This document shows positions 11,801 to 23,569 of a DNA stretch of 64,000 nt, piece by piece. Made by a program: the position numbers and the translations under genes. The number at the start of each line of letters is the position of its first letter. Position 1 is the stretch's first letter. The notes under the pieces were generated by a model that saw nothing but the letters and a program-made list of their open reading frames with translations, was not told the origin of the DNA and did no database searches. This DNA comes from Miscanthus floridulus (Eukaryota > Streptophyta > Magnoliopsida > Poales > Poaceae): the NCBI RefSeq assembly GCF_019320115.1, contig NC_089589.1, positions 19,766,326 to 19,830,325 of the forward strand, read 5' to 3'.

Positions 11801-13491
11801 TTCTGAATTTCATCAGTTCTCCCACAATGTTGGTGCTGATTTGGTCACCTGGAGTGGTACAGAATCTCAGAATTCAGATAGAGATGTCGCTGAATCATCA
11901 ATATATCTCAATAGCTCACCCCATTTCAGTTCACTAGACAATGAGCTTCACTATTCTGGTATCTTATCACTAACTGATACTGATCAGCTATTGGATGCTG
12001 TCATCTCAAATGTCAATCCAAGTGGTAAACAGTGTACTGATGATAGTGCTTCTTGCAAGACTGCATTGACGGATGTTCCTAGCACATCTCATCTTGGTTC
12101 AGCAGACTTGAAGAAATGTGAGTCCTCCGGCATTCCTTCCATGCTAATTAAGCACGAATTGGCACAGTTTGTTAAACAGCCATGTCTCTTTGATAAATCT
12201 GAGGAGGGTTGTCTTTCCCAAAATAATGGAATGCACAAATCTCAGATACGTCTTTGGATTGAGAGCGGTCAGAACATGAAATGTGAAAGTGCTTCGGCTT
12301 CTAATAGCAAAGGTCTTGATACGCCAAGCAAGGCAAATCGCAAGAGATCTCGACAAGGAGAAAGTGCTAAGCCACGACCTAAGGACCGGCAACTGATACA
12401 GGACCGTATTAAAGAGCTGCGTGAGCTTGTGCCGAATGGAGCAAAGGTATGCTCTTGCATGAATTCTCTGATGATAATTTGAAAGTTTGAATCATATATC
12501 TTATCTACAAACTATCGGCGATAGTGTACTAACAATTGCAAATTTATGTCAATAGTGTAGCATTGATGGTTTGTTGGAGAAGACAGTTAAGCACATGCTT
12601 TTCTTACAAAGTGTGACGAAGAATGCAGACAAGCTCAAGGACTCTACTGAGTCTAAGGTATGCACATTCTTTACAGTCTTAGTTTTGGCCTTTTGGGTTA
12701 TGATATGTCTAAGATAAGATAGTGATGATATAGCTTACCTGACGAGGGGGAATCTCAAAATATTTTACTTAATCCTCCATAGTTGGAAAATGTCCTTAAT
12801 ACAAAGAGTCTTCTTCAACCAGATACTTGGTAGTGAAAATGGCCCCCTTTGGAAAGACTACTTCGAAGGTGGAGCAACCTGGGCTTTCGATGTCGGCTCT
12901 CAGTCTATGACATGTCCAATCATTGTTGAGGATCTTGACCGACCTCGTCAGATGCTTGTGGAGGTAATGACTATTCTACTACTTATTGCTTATGGTACAA
13001 TGTTTCTCCTAGACCACATGTAATTGTGATGACTTGGTTGCCTCTGCAGATGCTTTGCGAGGATAGAGGAATCTTCTTGGAGATAGCTGATTTCATCAAA
13101 GGACTTGGATTGACTATCTTGAGGGGTGTGATGGAAATGCGCAAAAGTAAAATCTGGGCACGATTTACTGTTGAGGTAATACAGCTAAATTTGATAACTG
13201 GGATTCTTTCAGTTCAAAATCGAAATTAATAAACAGTAACCCGAATGGAAATCCAAAGTAATGAGATGATGCTGATGAATACTACCGCTGATTTGTCAAT
13301 TTCCTTACTGATTGAGGCTGTTGGTGCAGGCAAACCGGGACGTAACCAGAATGGAAATCTTTCTGTCACTTGTGCGCTTATTGGAGCCAAATTGTGACGG
13401 CAGTGGAGTGGCAGAGAACGCTAACAACATGAACATGCCTCTTGGTTTGGTGTGCCAACCTGTCATCCCAGCAACAGGCCGCATCCAATGA
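8826..13491 (+). CDS. LHW-like: LHW-type atypical bHLH transcription factor
   Basis: Coding exons read directly with consensus splice sites: 8826-8917, 9327-9497, 9672-9753, 10145-10186, 10262-10321, 10812-12446, 12556-12657, 12823-12963, 13050-13175, 13330-13491. They join in frame to 870 residues. Residues 1-160 form a bHLH-MYC_N-type domain (starts MAVGDALRRLCEEIGWSYA; later GTVGRAAFSGNHQWI). A long Ser/Asn-rich linker follows. The helix-loop-helix lies at about 665-725 (DRQLIQDRIKELRELVPNG, then SIDGLLEKTVKHMLFLQ). A conserved C-terminal LHW region follows (GGATWAFDVGSQSMTCPII). The basic region lacks the His-Glu-Arg pattern of E-box binders, as in the LONESOME HIGHWAY/EMB1444 clade. Arabidopsis LHW is nuclear, pairs with TMO5 and drives vascular cell divisions. 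Exon 8 uses the acceptor at 12821-12822, because the upstream AG near 12781 leads to a stop. The gene looks intact. Confidence 0.93.
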
Positions 13492-13889
13492 GACTAGAGC
13501 AAACCCTCAAGCATCTTCCAAGTGCTAAGAGCAGGAGCTCAGCTAACTTCTGCCATGACTAGCATCACCAATATGCCAGTGCACCACCTGCTTTCCCGAG
13601 ACATCTGAATCTGTGCAAATGTGGCATCCTTCATGAGACCAGATCGCAGAAATGGAAGAAGGAAAACAACGCAAGGGTGATCATTAGGCAATGTTTTGTT
13701 TGTATGATCTTAGTTTGTTTCTTAGTTAGCCATGTTTGGTCGCCTATTAGTGGATTTTTTGTACTGTTATTTAGAATGGAAATTCTTGGGTTGGTTTATT
13801 TCACACAACAAAAAGATGGAATACCACCTTTGTTATAAGTCACCTCACATCAGACTCAGTTAGCATGACTAGTGAAAAACTATCTCAGC
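13492..13889 (+). other. 3' flank / probable 3' UTR of the LHW-like gene
   Basis: No open frame of interest. T-rich stretches around 13690-13800 are consistent with a 3' UTR, but no canonical AATAAA was found, so the end of the transcript is not placed. Confidence 0.4.
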
Positions 13890-14253
13890 TGAAAGTGCTG
13901 AATGGCTGCTGAACATATCAGGAGAAGGTGCTATTATAGGACACTCCTTGGCAATCTTAACAGTTTGGTCCATTTGGAAGCAAAGAAAAGACAAAATCTT
14001 CAAGAGAAACGAAAAATCTCCGGTTAATTTCTCTGAAATCATCGATGAGGCTTACTTGGGGAAATCGGTAGAGGCAGAAGCTTTTGTTTTCCTAGTTGCA
14101 ATGTACACAAATGAGTAATCCACTTTAGTCATCATCCAGACCCAGCAGTCTGCTGGTTCTGGTGCTTGTAGGCGCACCTTGCGCATGTAACTCTTCTCCC
14201 ATCTTTTTAATAATAAGCAAGTAATCATCCCGGGTCTTTCATACAAAAAAAAA
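13890..14253 (+). mobile_element. 5'-truncated LINE tail with poly-A
   Basis: From about 13890 the plus strand encodes the last part of a non-LTR reverse transcriptase polyprotein (AILTVWSIWKQRKDKIFKRN... ending at a stop near 14116). A non-coding 3' tail follows and ends in a run of nine A (14245-14253). A Trp-x-x-Trp-Lys-x-Arg C-terminus is typical of plant LINE ORF2 and zf-RVT proteins. Heavy 5' truncation is usual for LINEs. Target duplications were not resolved. Confidence 0.6.
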
Positions 14254-14737
14254 CTATATGAGCAGATTCTGAGTCATTGCTCTGATCAGGTTATTGTGTT
14301 GTTAGTTGTTACTCGCTGCTGCTGCCTGCCAACATTCAGAGGTAGATCACTTGATTCTACTGGAGCATGGTTATCCACAATGTCATCCAGAAGCACATGG
14401 TGGTGCTGCCAATGAGTTGGAATGTGATCTGTTTACAGTAAGCAAAACAAATACTGAATTACTGCAGATAATACTAGTTGGCTAGCTTCTACCACATACA
14501 CTTCCAAGTTCCAAGTCCAGTTCCAATATACCCTTTCACATACTTTACTGTATACCCCCCAATCCCTATGATCTACATATAAAATCTTGTACAATGTTTG
14601 GGTATCAACTAGTTACCTATCATCCTATACCTATATACATCGCCCCCATGATATTTATCCCATCTTTACATTCCCAAAACCTATAGTCCAAGCTTAACTG
14701 CTTTATACATGCAAGCATATTTAGGCTTGAACAACCC

Positions 14738-14743
14738 TTTATT
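14738..14743 (-). promoter_or_regulatory. Candidate polyadenylation signal of the BLH1-like gene
   Basis: AATAAA on the minus strand about 90 bases after the stop codon of the homeobox gene. Between it and the LINE tail (14254-14737) I see no gene. Confidence 0.35.
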
Positions 14744-14829
14744 TCTATACAAGCTCTAAATTAATTAATCGATGGAGAGATTGATTAATTTGCGTGGACG
14801 GACGACTGCTATACTACGTGTCCTACGAG

Positions 14830-17800
14830 CTAGGCCACGAAGTCCCTCATGAGCTGCGCCGCGAACGACTTGGTGCTCTGCATGTTTATATCGTAGCCGC
14901 CGCCGTGGCTGCCGCTGTCGGCGCCGGCCGTGGTGCTGCCCATGAGGAACGACGCGGTCTGCTCGGCGGCGCTGCCTCCGGCGCCGTGCGGGAGGCCGAG
15001 CGTCAGCGACACCCCGCCGTTCCCGGCGAACGCGAAGGCGGCGGGCTCCGTGGCGAACTGCCCATACGGCCCCGGCGCGAAGAGCGAGTACCCGCCGCCG
15101 CCGTCCTGGTGGTGGTGGTGGTGGTCCCTCGCGCCAGCACCGCCGCCTCCGCTCTCCATGAACTTCATGAGCAGCTCCCGGTGGCTGACCTCCTCGTGCT
15201 GCTGCCTCGCGGCCGCCGCGGCCTGCGCGTGCAGCGCGGCCATGTCGTGCACGTGGTGGAACGCCGGCGCCGGCTCGTCCCCTCGCGCCTTCTTGAGCCT
15301 CCGCCCCATCGCGTCGTCGCCGTCGTAGAACCCCGCGTGAGACTGCTGGTGGTCGCCGCCGCCGCCGAGCTCGAGCAGGGAGGAGCCATGGATGCCCTTG
15401 TTGGTGGACGCGCTCTCCGCCGCCTCGCCGCCTCTCACGCAAACCGCGGACTTGGACATGGCGTCCGCCCTCGGCTTGACGCCGTCGACAGTGTCGCCGC
15501 TCTTGCTCCCGCCGCCACCTGACTTCCCCTCGTCATTGCCGCCGCCGCCGCCGCCGCCGCCACCGTCCTGGTCCTTGGTCTCCTCCAGGTACATCTCCTC
15601 CACCATGGGCTTCCACAGCCGCACCCTCGCGTTGATGAACCAGTTCGACACCTAACAGAAATCAAAGAACAATTTTTTTTTGAAAGTTAATTTACACACA
15701 GCCAGCAAAACAGTCAAATTGATGATAAACAGGAGACGAAAGAAATGCTATTCATCACAGTTTTATTTACTGACCTGACTCCTGGTGAGCCCGGTTTGCT
15801 TGGCGAGCATGATCTTGTCCGAATCCTTGGGGTATCTGCATGACGACACAGGATCCATGCGGACCAATCCACGATGAGGTGTGAGGCTGCATGCATGGCG
15901 CCATGGGCACGAAAGCAAGCAAGCAAAGGGCCAAACAAAGAGCAATGGAGTAGGTCGAAGAGTACAAGGGCTCATGATGAGCTACCTAGCTAGTGTGCAG
16001 TGAGGAGGATGAGATGGGACTCACGGGTGCAGGAAGTGCTCGAAGAGCCAGGCGCGGAGGATGGAGACGGAGCGCTCGGGGAGGCCACGCTGGGGCCGCC
16101 AGGCGCCGCCCTGCATCATGCCGAGCTGCTGCAGCGCGCGCTGCTGCCGGAGCTGGTGGTCGATGTAGCGGAGGCGGGACCCGACGGTGCGGCCCCCGGC
16201 GGCGTCAGCGTCCTCGCCCAGCGCCCGGCTCGCCGCGCGCACCTGCGCCGCGATCGCATCCCGCAGGCACCGGAACTGCCGCGAGATGGTGCGCAGCGCC
16301 AGCGCCGTGTACGTCCGCGCCGACCCGGCGCCCGCCGCCGCCTCGAACGACGACGACACCGCCTGCATCTGCCCGTGGTACTGCCGGTACCGCTGCTCCA
16401 CCTGCCATTGTCGATTGTTGTCGACATCGATCGCCACCATGCGCACACAACAGTGTCAGTCAGCCATTGACCACTCCAATTCATTAATCAGGGCGTGCTA
16501 CTGCTACTACTAGCAAGCTACTGGCCTACTAGCTGATTATAAGTAGCTCGTTAGTGATGATCCCATCCAACCAACTGTTCGTCAACAAACTCTATCAATG
16601 CTGATCGGTGCAATCGCAACTGCTACACGCCTCCTGATATGATATGTCTACTCATGCACAGAAATGATGTATATATACAAGACATGGGGGAAATTAACGA
16701 GATAGTGAAATTTATCTTTTTCTTTTAATAAAAATTGATATTTGGTAGTACTCGCATTCAGATTCAGCTGGCAGTACAGTGTACACTCATGAAGCAGGCT
16801 ACTGCAGACAAAAAGAGACACACATCTGATGAAGCAACGAATTGAAGCTTGTTTGTTAACGCATGGACAAAGTACAACCAAAAGAATGGAAGTAGTTGAA
16901 TTTAATTTATTTTCGCAATCATTCACGATCCAATCTTATCTCTTAAGGATTATTTTGTTTGCTGAAAGACCTCCACTTGCCATATATTTCGTTGTACATG
17001 ATAGTAGAGGATATGGTTTTCATTGCCACTTGTTATATGTTATTAGTTAAATATGTTCATATATATACTCTATACCTTCTATATGGCACTTTGTCTTGGA
17101 TTATATTGTTTTCATTCTCTTCCACACACACAAAAAAAAATATTATTGCTTTCATTTTACAATTAGAACCGAACCTCTTAGTTGTTACCCCATACGCTTA
17201 AAATGAAATTAAGACATTTCAAAAGGAAAAAAAGAACAGAACCTAAGTGGTGATAAGGTGTACCAATAAGAATCTCTAAGTATGTAATAAGCTGGGCTGG
17301 GAATAATTAAACCACATAATAACTAGTGTTTTCTGCGAGGTGGAAATCACAGAATTAAGTAGGGGAACAATAATTGGTATTGATACTACTACAGCAAGTT
17401 GATACAGCATGGATGCTTGATTAAGAGAAGGATTTAAAGTGGGGGAAAAGTCTGATGATATGTATCCATCAAATTAAAATTAAAGCCATGCACTGTTCCA
17501 AACAACTTCTGTCACTCATCTTTCAGAAAAAGAAACAGCATAACAAAGATAACCGAAAGGCAAGTGGTTCCTAGCCTTTTAATACATAACACTGTGACAC
17601 TGTCTTAGACTGTAGAAGCAAGCAAACAGCAAAAACATGGCAAAATATCTCTCCCTGTCAAATTTGAGGCAACGCCCCGTTCGCTGGTATGAAACTTGGT
17701 TGAAACTGGCTGAAAAACACTATTCTGGCTAAATTGTTGTGAGAGAAAAACACTGTTCCGGCTAAAAAAAATAAGCCGAACAAGCCGAATATGGCCAACA

Positions 17801-18754
17801 TAACAAAAAACTTGCATGAAAAATCAAGGACCCTCAAGGCCTCATCAACAGCAATTAAAAACAGGTTTTTTAAAAATATCTTATTTTTGAACACGATCGA
17901 GAGAAATACATCAAATGGAAAATAACTTGTGAAATTAATCTTAGTAGTATGAATTGAAGCCATAAACTGTGCTATTTATATATACTACTGACCTCGTCAA
18001 GCATGTTGATAAGCTTGCTCTTCTTCATCTGCAGCTCCTGCCGCTCCGCGGTGGACATCTCCCCCGCGCCGCCATCGCTCTTTGCGCCGGAACCGTCATC
18101 GGTGCCGCCACCGGACACGCCCTCCGAGTCCTCCTTCTTCTTCACCGCCGCCAGGCTCTTGGTCGTCTTGTTGGCATCCTCGACGCCCTTGCTGACGCTC
18201 ACCACCTCGTCGAGCAGCTCCTGCGCGGCCTTGAGGTACTTGGAGCTCATCACCATCTGCCCCTGCGACGTGGCCGACACTCCCAGGTACTTGCCCTCGT
18301 CGGTGCAGCCAGGGCCGGCCACCGCGGCCACCGTGACCGGCGGCGGCGCTGCCTCTCGGGACGACAGGCTGAGCACGGCGCTGACCCCAGCCGCCGCGGC
18401 GCCGCCGGGAGTCTGCGCCTGCGGCGGCGGCGACGACATGTCCACGGCGGCCGTGGCCGGGGTCCACAGGTTGTAGCCCGACGGCGGCGCCTGGAGCGGG
18501 ATGCCGACGAAGTGCTGCTGCTGCTGCGCGGCCGACGACGGCGACTGGTGGTGGTGGTGGTGGTGCGCGAAGGACGCCGTCGTCATGGTGGTCACGGCCG
18601 AGTTGAGGAGCATCATGTTAGTCGCCCCCGGCGTGGAAGCGCCGCCGTCGTCAGCGTAGCCGGCGTAGCTCGGGTTCATCAGGTACAGCGTCTGCAGGCC
18701 GTCGGTGCTGGTCTGGATGTCCGTGCCGGCGCCGCCGTGGTAGTACGCCGCCAT
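14830..18754 (-). CDS. BLH1-like: BLH1-like BELL homeodomain transcription factor
   Basis: Four coding exons on the minus strand: 18754-17993, 16401-16025, 15835-15775, 15651-14830. They join in frame to 673 residues with GT-AG introns. Residues 1-30 (MAAYYHGG..., [12 protein letters not shown]) resemble the BLH1 N-terminus. His and Gln runs lie at 64-80. The SKY box is at 170-185 ([16 protein letters not shown]). The BELL domain spans about 234-325. The three-residue-loop homeodomain spans about 355-417 ([40 protein letters not shown]). The C-terminal half has a ZIBEL-type motif ([10 protein letters not shown]) and ends QLMRDFVA, also as in BLH1. BELL proteins act in the nucleus as heterodimers with KNOX partners. 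Arabidopsis BLH1 partners KNAT3 and affects ABA response and embryo-sac fate. The gene looks intact; orthology to BLH1 within the group is by motif resemblance. Confidence 0.93.
17674..17796. mobile_element. Short MITE in BLH1-like intron 1
   Basis: A ~120-bp element beginning GCCCCGTTCGCTGG and ending in the roughly inverse AAGCCGAACAAGCCGAATATGGCC, with an internal [22 protein letters not shown] motif. It matches the style of a very common short hAT-like grass MITE. It lies in the 1.6-kb intron between the first two coding exons. Target duplications were not resolved. The rest of that intron (16402-17992) shows nothing else. Confidence 0.55.
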
Positions 18755-19690
18755 CGCCTATAGGTCGTCGACGACGGCACCAAAAACCTTGGCTTTGTGC
18801 TCTTGTGCACGAAATTCTCCTCACCTAATAGCTTGATGAGTGCAAGATCACAAGCTTGTGGTTTTCCCTGCAAGTCCAAGAGGAAGAACGCGAATCGAAG
18901 AGATTAACACATAGCACCTCAGAGGAACGAACGAGGGAAGAAACAAAAGCTAACAAAAAAAATAAAAAAAAAGAATACCAAAGCAATGATTTGAGGAATA
19001 TGTGGAGTGAGAAGTGAAATTGGATCCATGAAGAGTGAAGGTAGCAGGGAGGAGAGGGAGATGAGGTGCAGCATGCCAGCATGTATATATGCATGGAAAA
19101 GTAAGAACACTAAGCTAGCTAGCTATATCTAGAAGAAGAGGAGATAGCATGAGAGAGATGTGGAATAGGCATCAGTATCAGAAAAAAAATATATATATTA
19201 GTAAGGAAAGGAAAAGGCAGGCATCCATCTTCATCAAGTGATTTAACAAAGAAACCGGGTGCACAGATGTCAACACAAGCACGCACACATACACATCACT
19301 CAGCACAGCTTCCTCCTCACCATCTCTCTCATCTCTATCTATTTCTCTATGTCAGTTACCTCAGGAATTGATGCAGCTCATGAGCTCCGGCACGTGCTGT
19401 CCTATCTCTTGCACATAAGAAAATCAGCTGCCTGCCTTCACCTCTCTTTCTCTCCTCTATTCTATCTATAGGGGGATAGAGAATTGGAGAGAGAGGGTTG
19501 TTGAAGATCCTAGCTAGAAAGAGGCAGGAGGAGCGAGGAAGAGGACCGGGGAGGAGGGAAGAAGAAGAAGGGTGATGTAAGAGTACCAAGGTATCAAGAG
19601 CATGAGATCACTCATGTCAGTGTTGAGTGCCTGCAAGAGTTCCTTTATTTCCCTTTTGCTCTCTATCTCTCTCTACAGAAGACACCGGCC
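18755..19690 (-). promoter_or_regulatory. 5' leader of the BLH1-like gene with a probable intron
   Basis: On the minus strand a good acceptor (CTTGGACTTGCAG/GG) precedes 18867, and a good donor (CCTGAG/GTAACTG) ends at 19360. A 5'-UTR intron of about 490 bases (18868-19359) is therefore plausible. Upstream ATGs occur in the first leader exon. Leader introns are common in BELL genes, but this one is inferred from splice signals alone. Confidence 0.45.
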
Positions 19691-19700
19691 TATATATCCC
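19688..19700 (-). promoter_or_regulatory. TATA box of the BLH1-like gene
   Basis: On the minus strand the sequence reads GGGATATATAGG, a good TATA box. It is followed downstream by a CT-rich stretch typical of plant transcription starts, which places initiation near 19660. It lies about 935 bases upstream of the ATG, compatible with a spliced leader. Confidence 0.55.
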
Positions 19701-19805
19701 TCTCCTTCCTGCTTCCTCCAGTCCTCTCTCATCTATCTCCTCCAGCTGAAAGGGAAAGAAGCCGGGGGACGGAGACCAGCTAGCAGGCCAATTAGCAAAG
19801 TCTTT

Positions 19806-19806
<1 letters not shown>

Positions 19807-19849
<43 letters not shown>
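19807..19849. repeat. (GA)n microsatellite in the BLH1-like promoter
   Basis: About 21 uninterrupted GA units, roughly 110-160 bases upstream of the inferred TATA box. GA repeats are the known target of plant BBR/BPC factors, which regulate several homeobox genes, so a regulatory role is possible. The tract is also simply a hypermutable microsatellite. Confidence 0.9.
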
Positions 19850-19850
<1 letters not shown>

Positions 19851-19852
<2 letters not shown>

Positions 19853-22800
19853 AAAAGGACAATGGAGGAGGGATACCCACCTCCCACTTCCAATATTATC
19901 CTCACACAGCCCCCACAACTTTCCCCCCACTTTCCCCTTTTTATTTTCTCTCTAGATTTCAAGCTATCTACAAGATTTTTCTCTCCCTCTCTTACTTTCT
20001 CTCTGATGAAGCAATGCAAAAAGCATTTTAGCTGTGCAGACCCATCTGTACAGTTTTGGCCTTGGGTGACCAATTTGAGCACACAACACAATCACAAAGG
20101 ACTGATGTGTACTAGTAGGAGTGATTGTGCCCTCAAATATCAACTGTGCATGTGGACCTTTATGTCCTGTTATTACAGGCACAATTGACACACCTAGCTA
20201 TATTGGACTGCAAATAGATCTACTTTTTTCACTGGAAAGTTGGTTACAGTGACCTCACCCTCATATTTTTTATTTCACAAGACTGTACAAAAAGAAAAGA
20301 GAATTCTTTGTTTTCCACAAGCACAATGATTTTGCTTAATGAAAGCTAGCCACACACCCAAGTTTGATGTTTTCCTCTTGTGTTAACCAAGTGCATGGGA
20401 CATATTTTATAGAATAAACAAGTAGTGGCATGCATACAAGAAATTATTTCAACGAAATTATCGGACCAGTTGAATTGAGTGTTTTCCATAGGAAAGGTAC
20501 TAAACAATGTTTTCAAGTTTGAAAGTCCACGTGATTTGACATACTTTTTTCTCCCTCATCATTAGTTGCAGGGAGAGCCGCCATAGTACCACTCTGAGAT
20601 CTTCCAGAGAGAGAGATTAAGATGATCAGATGATAGGGATATACTGTCTGTGTGGTGTGCTATTGGCACAAGGTGTGTACGTAGGCCACTGGGCACATGA
20701 ATTGAGATAGATATGGTGAGAGATGGATCACAGAAGGTCAGCCAATGTACACTGACCTCCTGCATGTCCTGACTGACACAGCTGCTGAGTGTCTGTGTGT
20801 GTCTCAGAAGAACTAGGAAACGTCCACGTCTAGGCCTTGCTATCTCACTCTTTTTTCCTTTGCCTTTGGGAAGCTGTCTAGGTCAGGATTTTAATACAGT
20901 ACTTGTACTACTATAGTCTATACATATATACTTGTATATGGATGTGAGAGAGATGGCTTTGCCTCTCTGCCCCTTTTGCTTTCCCCCTTTTTGCCCTCTC
21001 TCGATCACTCTCCAAAGCCCAATCTTCAGGGTCCTGGGGCATGTATTGACTGTCTTTGATGCATGTCCTTTTGTTTGCTAGGGTATTTATTTATTCACTG
21101 GTCTACTTCATTCAAATCTTAATCTTCCTGCTAAGTGAAGGTAGCATCATGCTGTATGCTAGTCTTGTCTTTGCACTGGTGATTAAGATATATATTAGTT
21201 TGTGTTCTTTTCTCTCAGGTCAGGTGATGGATGGCTTTGGACGTAAAGCGATTGGAAGTTCAGGAATCGAAACTTAGCTGCATGTCACTAGGAATTGATT
21301 GATATTCCAAGAAGATGGTATATGTTCATTCTGATCAGTTACCACATCAACAACATTTGCAATGCAAGGACATTTTCCTTGACATTATTTGTCAGCTGTT
21401 CACTTGATTCCGGATATATAAAATGTGTGTGCATAACCAGTGACGATACTGGAAAAGATATTTTGAAAAATATCCATGACTATGTCATGCTCTTTATCAA
21501 ACTAGGTTAGCTAGCTAGGGCTAGTGCATAAGCATTAATTTATTATTTATACATCTTTCGTATATTATGATGTGCAACATGTTTCGCGGTCATACATGAT
21601 AAGAAATAGAGCTGAAAAGGTTCTGTAATTATCAGAAAAGGATGTCCTAATCAAGAAACACATCATTTCTGCTTGCGCACAAACAAAAGGAGTGATGTTA
21701 ATGTCATTGTTGACAATCAGCATCTCACCATCCGCCTCTTACGCATGACACTGCCTACGAAGTTAGTCATATATAGTCTATCAACTTTAACTATTGGCAA
21801 GAAAACAATATTCAACTAGTGTATCAAGAAACTCAACACAAGAAACATATGCATCTAGCAAAGAATAGAAACTTTTGAATATTACTCATTAAACCCAATC
21901 CATTCTGCATTCCTTCGTAGTTTCACATGTATAATTGAACTTTGGTGGTGCGACCCATGCATCCACATATGTAGGCAAGAACATTCTTGAACATATTCTT
22001 TGATTTAGTTGGGCTTACTGGGTAGATAGATGTTGAATTTACTCAAAAGGTTGCAAAAGTAACAGAAGTGAAAAGGTTGCCTGACCATCCATGAAAATGA
22101 TGTGTCTTCTATTATATTTTATTTGCAAAAAAGACTACATGTACATGAATGTTAGCCATGCAAGTAACAATATGTGTACTGATACTTGTAAAATACCCGT
22201 TTTAAAGATTTTTTTCATCAATAATTTTATAGCCTACCAATAATTTTTTTGAAAAAAAATATTACTACTCTAATTATTATATCTTCTTGAGTATTAGTAT
22301 GTTGTGCCTTCAATCTCTCTCTCTCTCCCTCCCTCCCTCTCTATACACTGCTATTATTACTAATATAGATTAACATGGGTCACTACAATTAGTACACCCA
22401 ACATATGAAGTTTAATAGACTTTATGATGATTTGCAGGACTGATAAACCACCGTGGAATTAGCATGCTTAATTTACCACTACATGGTAACAAAACCTCAA
22501 GCTATAATAGATCAAGAAGTGAGGGGAATAAAAAAGCTATATATGGGCCCTCTATACATGATAACAACCGTAAACTGGGTGCATCATTATCGCTTTGCTT
22601 AGTGCATATTCTTTTATAAAAAAATAATTTCTTAGGCACAACCCACACGTCTCATCGCAGATATTTACGTGTGTGTGCGAGTTTCAGCCACATAGCCCTG
22701 ATCCCTATTCCATTACTTTTCCACTCCCATCATAGTGAAGCCTCCCGCTCATTGTCCTTTTCCGCCTTTTCCATGCATACTTTTTATCGCACTTGTTATC

Positions 22801-23271
22801 TCGCTAGCTATAAAACAATGTATTCTCTATTGACTTGTAGACATATCCCTATCAGTTTTGTTGGTAAGTTGGTATGGTTGTCGTGACATAGCAACAATAC
22901 TGATACAAACCAATATATTTGCTACCATTAATAAATGTATACAAATATAAATTATTATGTACTTGTATTGCACAACAATTCTCGTAGTTCAAGACTCCAT
23001 CCAATTAATTTTATATATCGTATTAGAATTTGGGGAAGTCTTTAGAAGTATACTTTGACCATCAATTGCGCTTAAATATGCTATTATTTGCTACCAGAGA
23101 AATTCGTATATTTTGAAAGATATGTATGCTATATGACTAATCGGCGGTAAAAACTTATGAGTTCTTTGGATTCTAGTATGCCGTATGTTTCGAAAGGATT
23201 GGAATAGTACGATATCGTGAGGAGATTTGTATTTACTACATACTCACTTGTAAATATGCATATACAAAATA
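19851..23271. other. Intergenic DNA upstream of the BLH1-like gene
   Basis: AT-rich with no supported gene. It contains a CT-rich tract at about 22312-22342 ((TC)n then (CCCT)n). Short open frames here are low complexity. Confidence 0.45.
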
Positions 23272-23418
23272 CTCTCTATATTCCAAATTATTATAAGACG
23301 TTTGACATTTCTAAACACATAAATCTTGCTATGCATCCAGATATACATTTATGTCTAGATATATAGTATTAAAATTATATAAAAAAACAAAATTTCTTAT
23401 AAATTGAAATGGAGGGAG
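23272..23418. mobile_element. Stowaway-type MITE
   Basis: 147 bp starting CTCTCTATATTCC and ending in the inverse-type GAAATGGAGGGAG, with TA on both sides (23270-23271 and 23419-23420). The interior is AT-rich and carries the TATAAGACGTTTGAC-type motif of grass Stowaway elements. It encodes nothing; such elements are moved by Tc1/mariner transposases. Confidence 0.8.
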
Positions 23419-23569
23419 TATAACAATATATAAAAAAAAGGGGTTAATGGTTAGCAGTGGCTGCCAAGTAGAGGAGGAAAATGTGTTTACGCAAACAAGA
23501 TACAGTGCAGGATTTAATGGTGTGCTCCTGCTGTAGCAAACCACTAGCAATTAAGAGACGTGCGAATCG

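Noticed and set aside
12781..12822. Acceptor near 12781 for exon 8 of the LHW-like gene
   Set aside because: It would put an in-frame TAG about 50 bases into the exon. The acceptor CAACCAG at 12822 keeps phase and matches the conserved C-terminal region.
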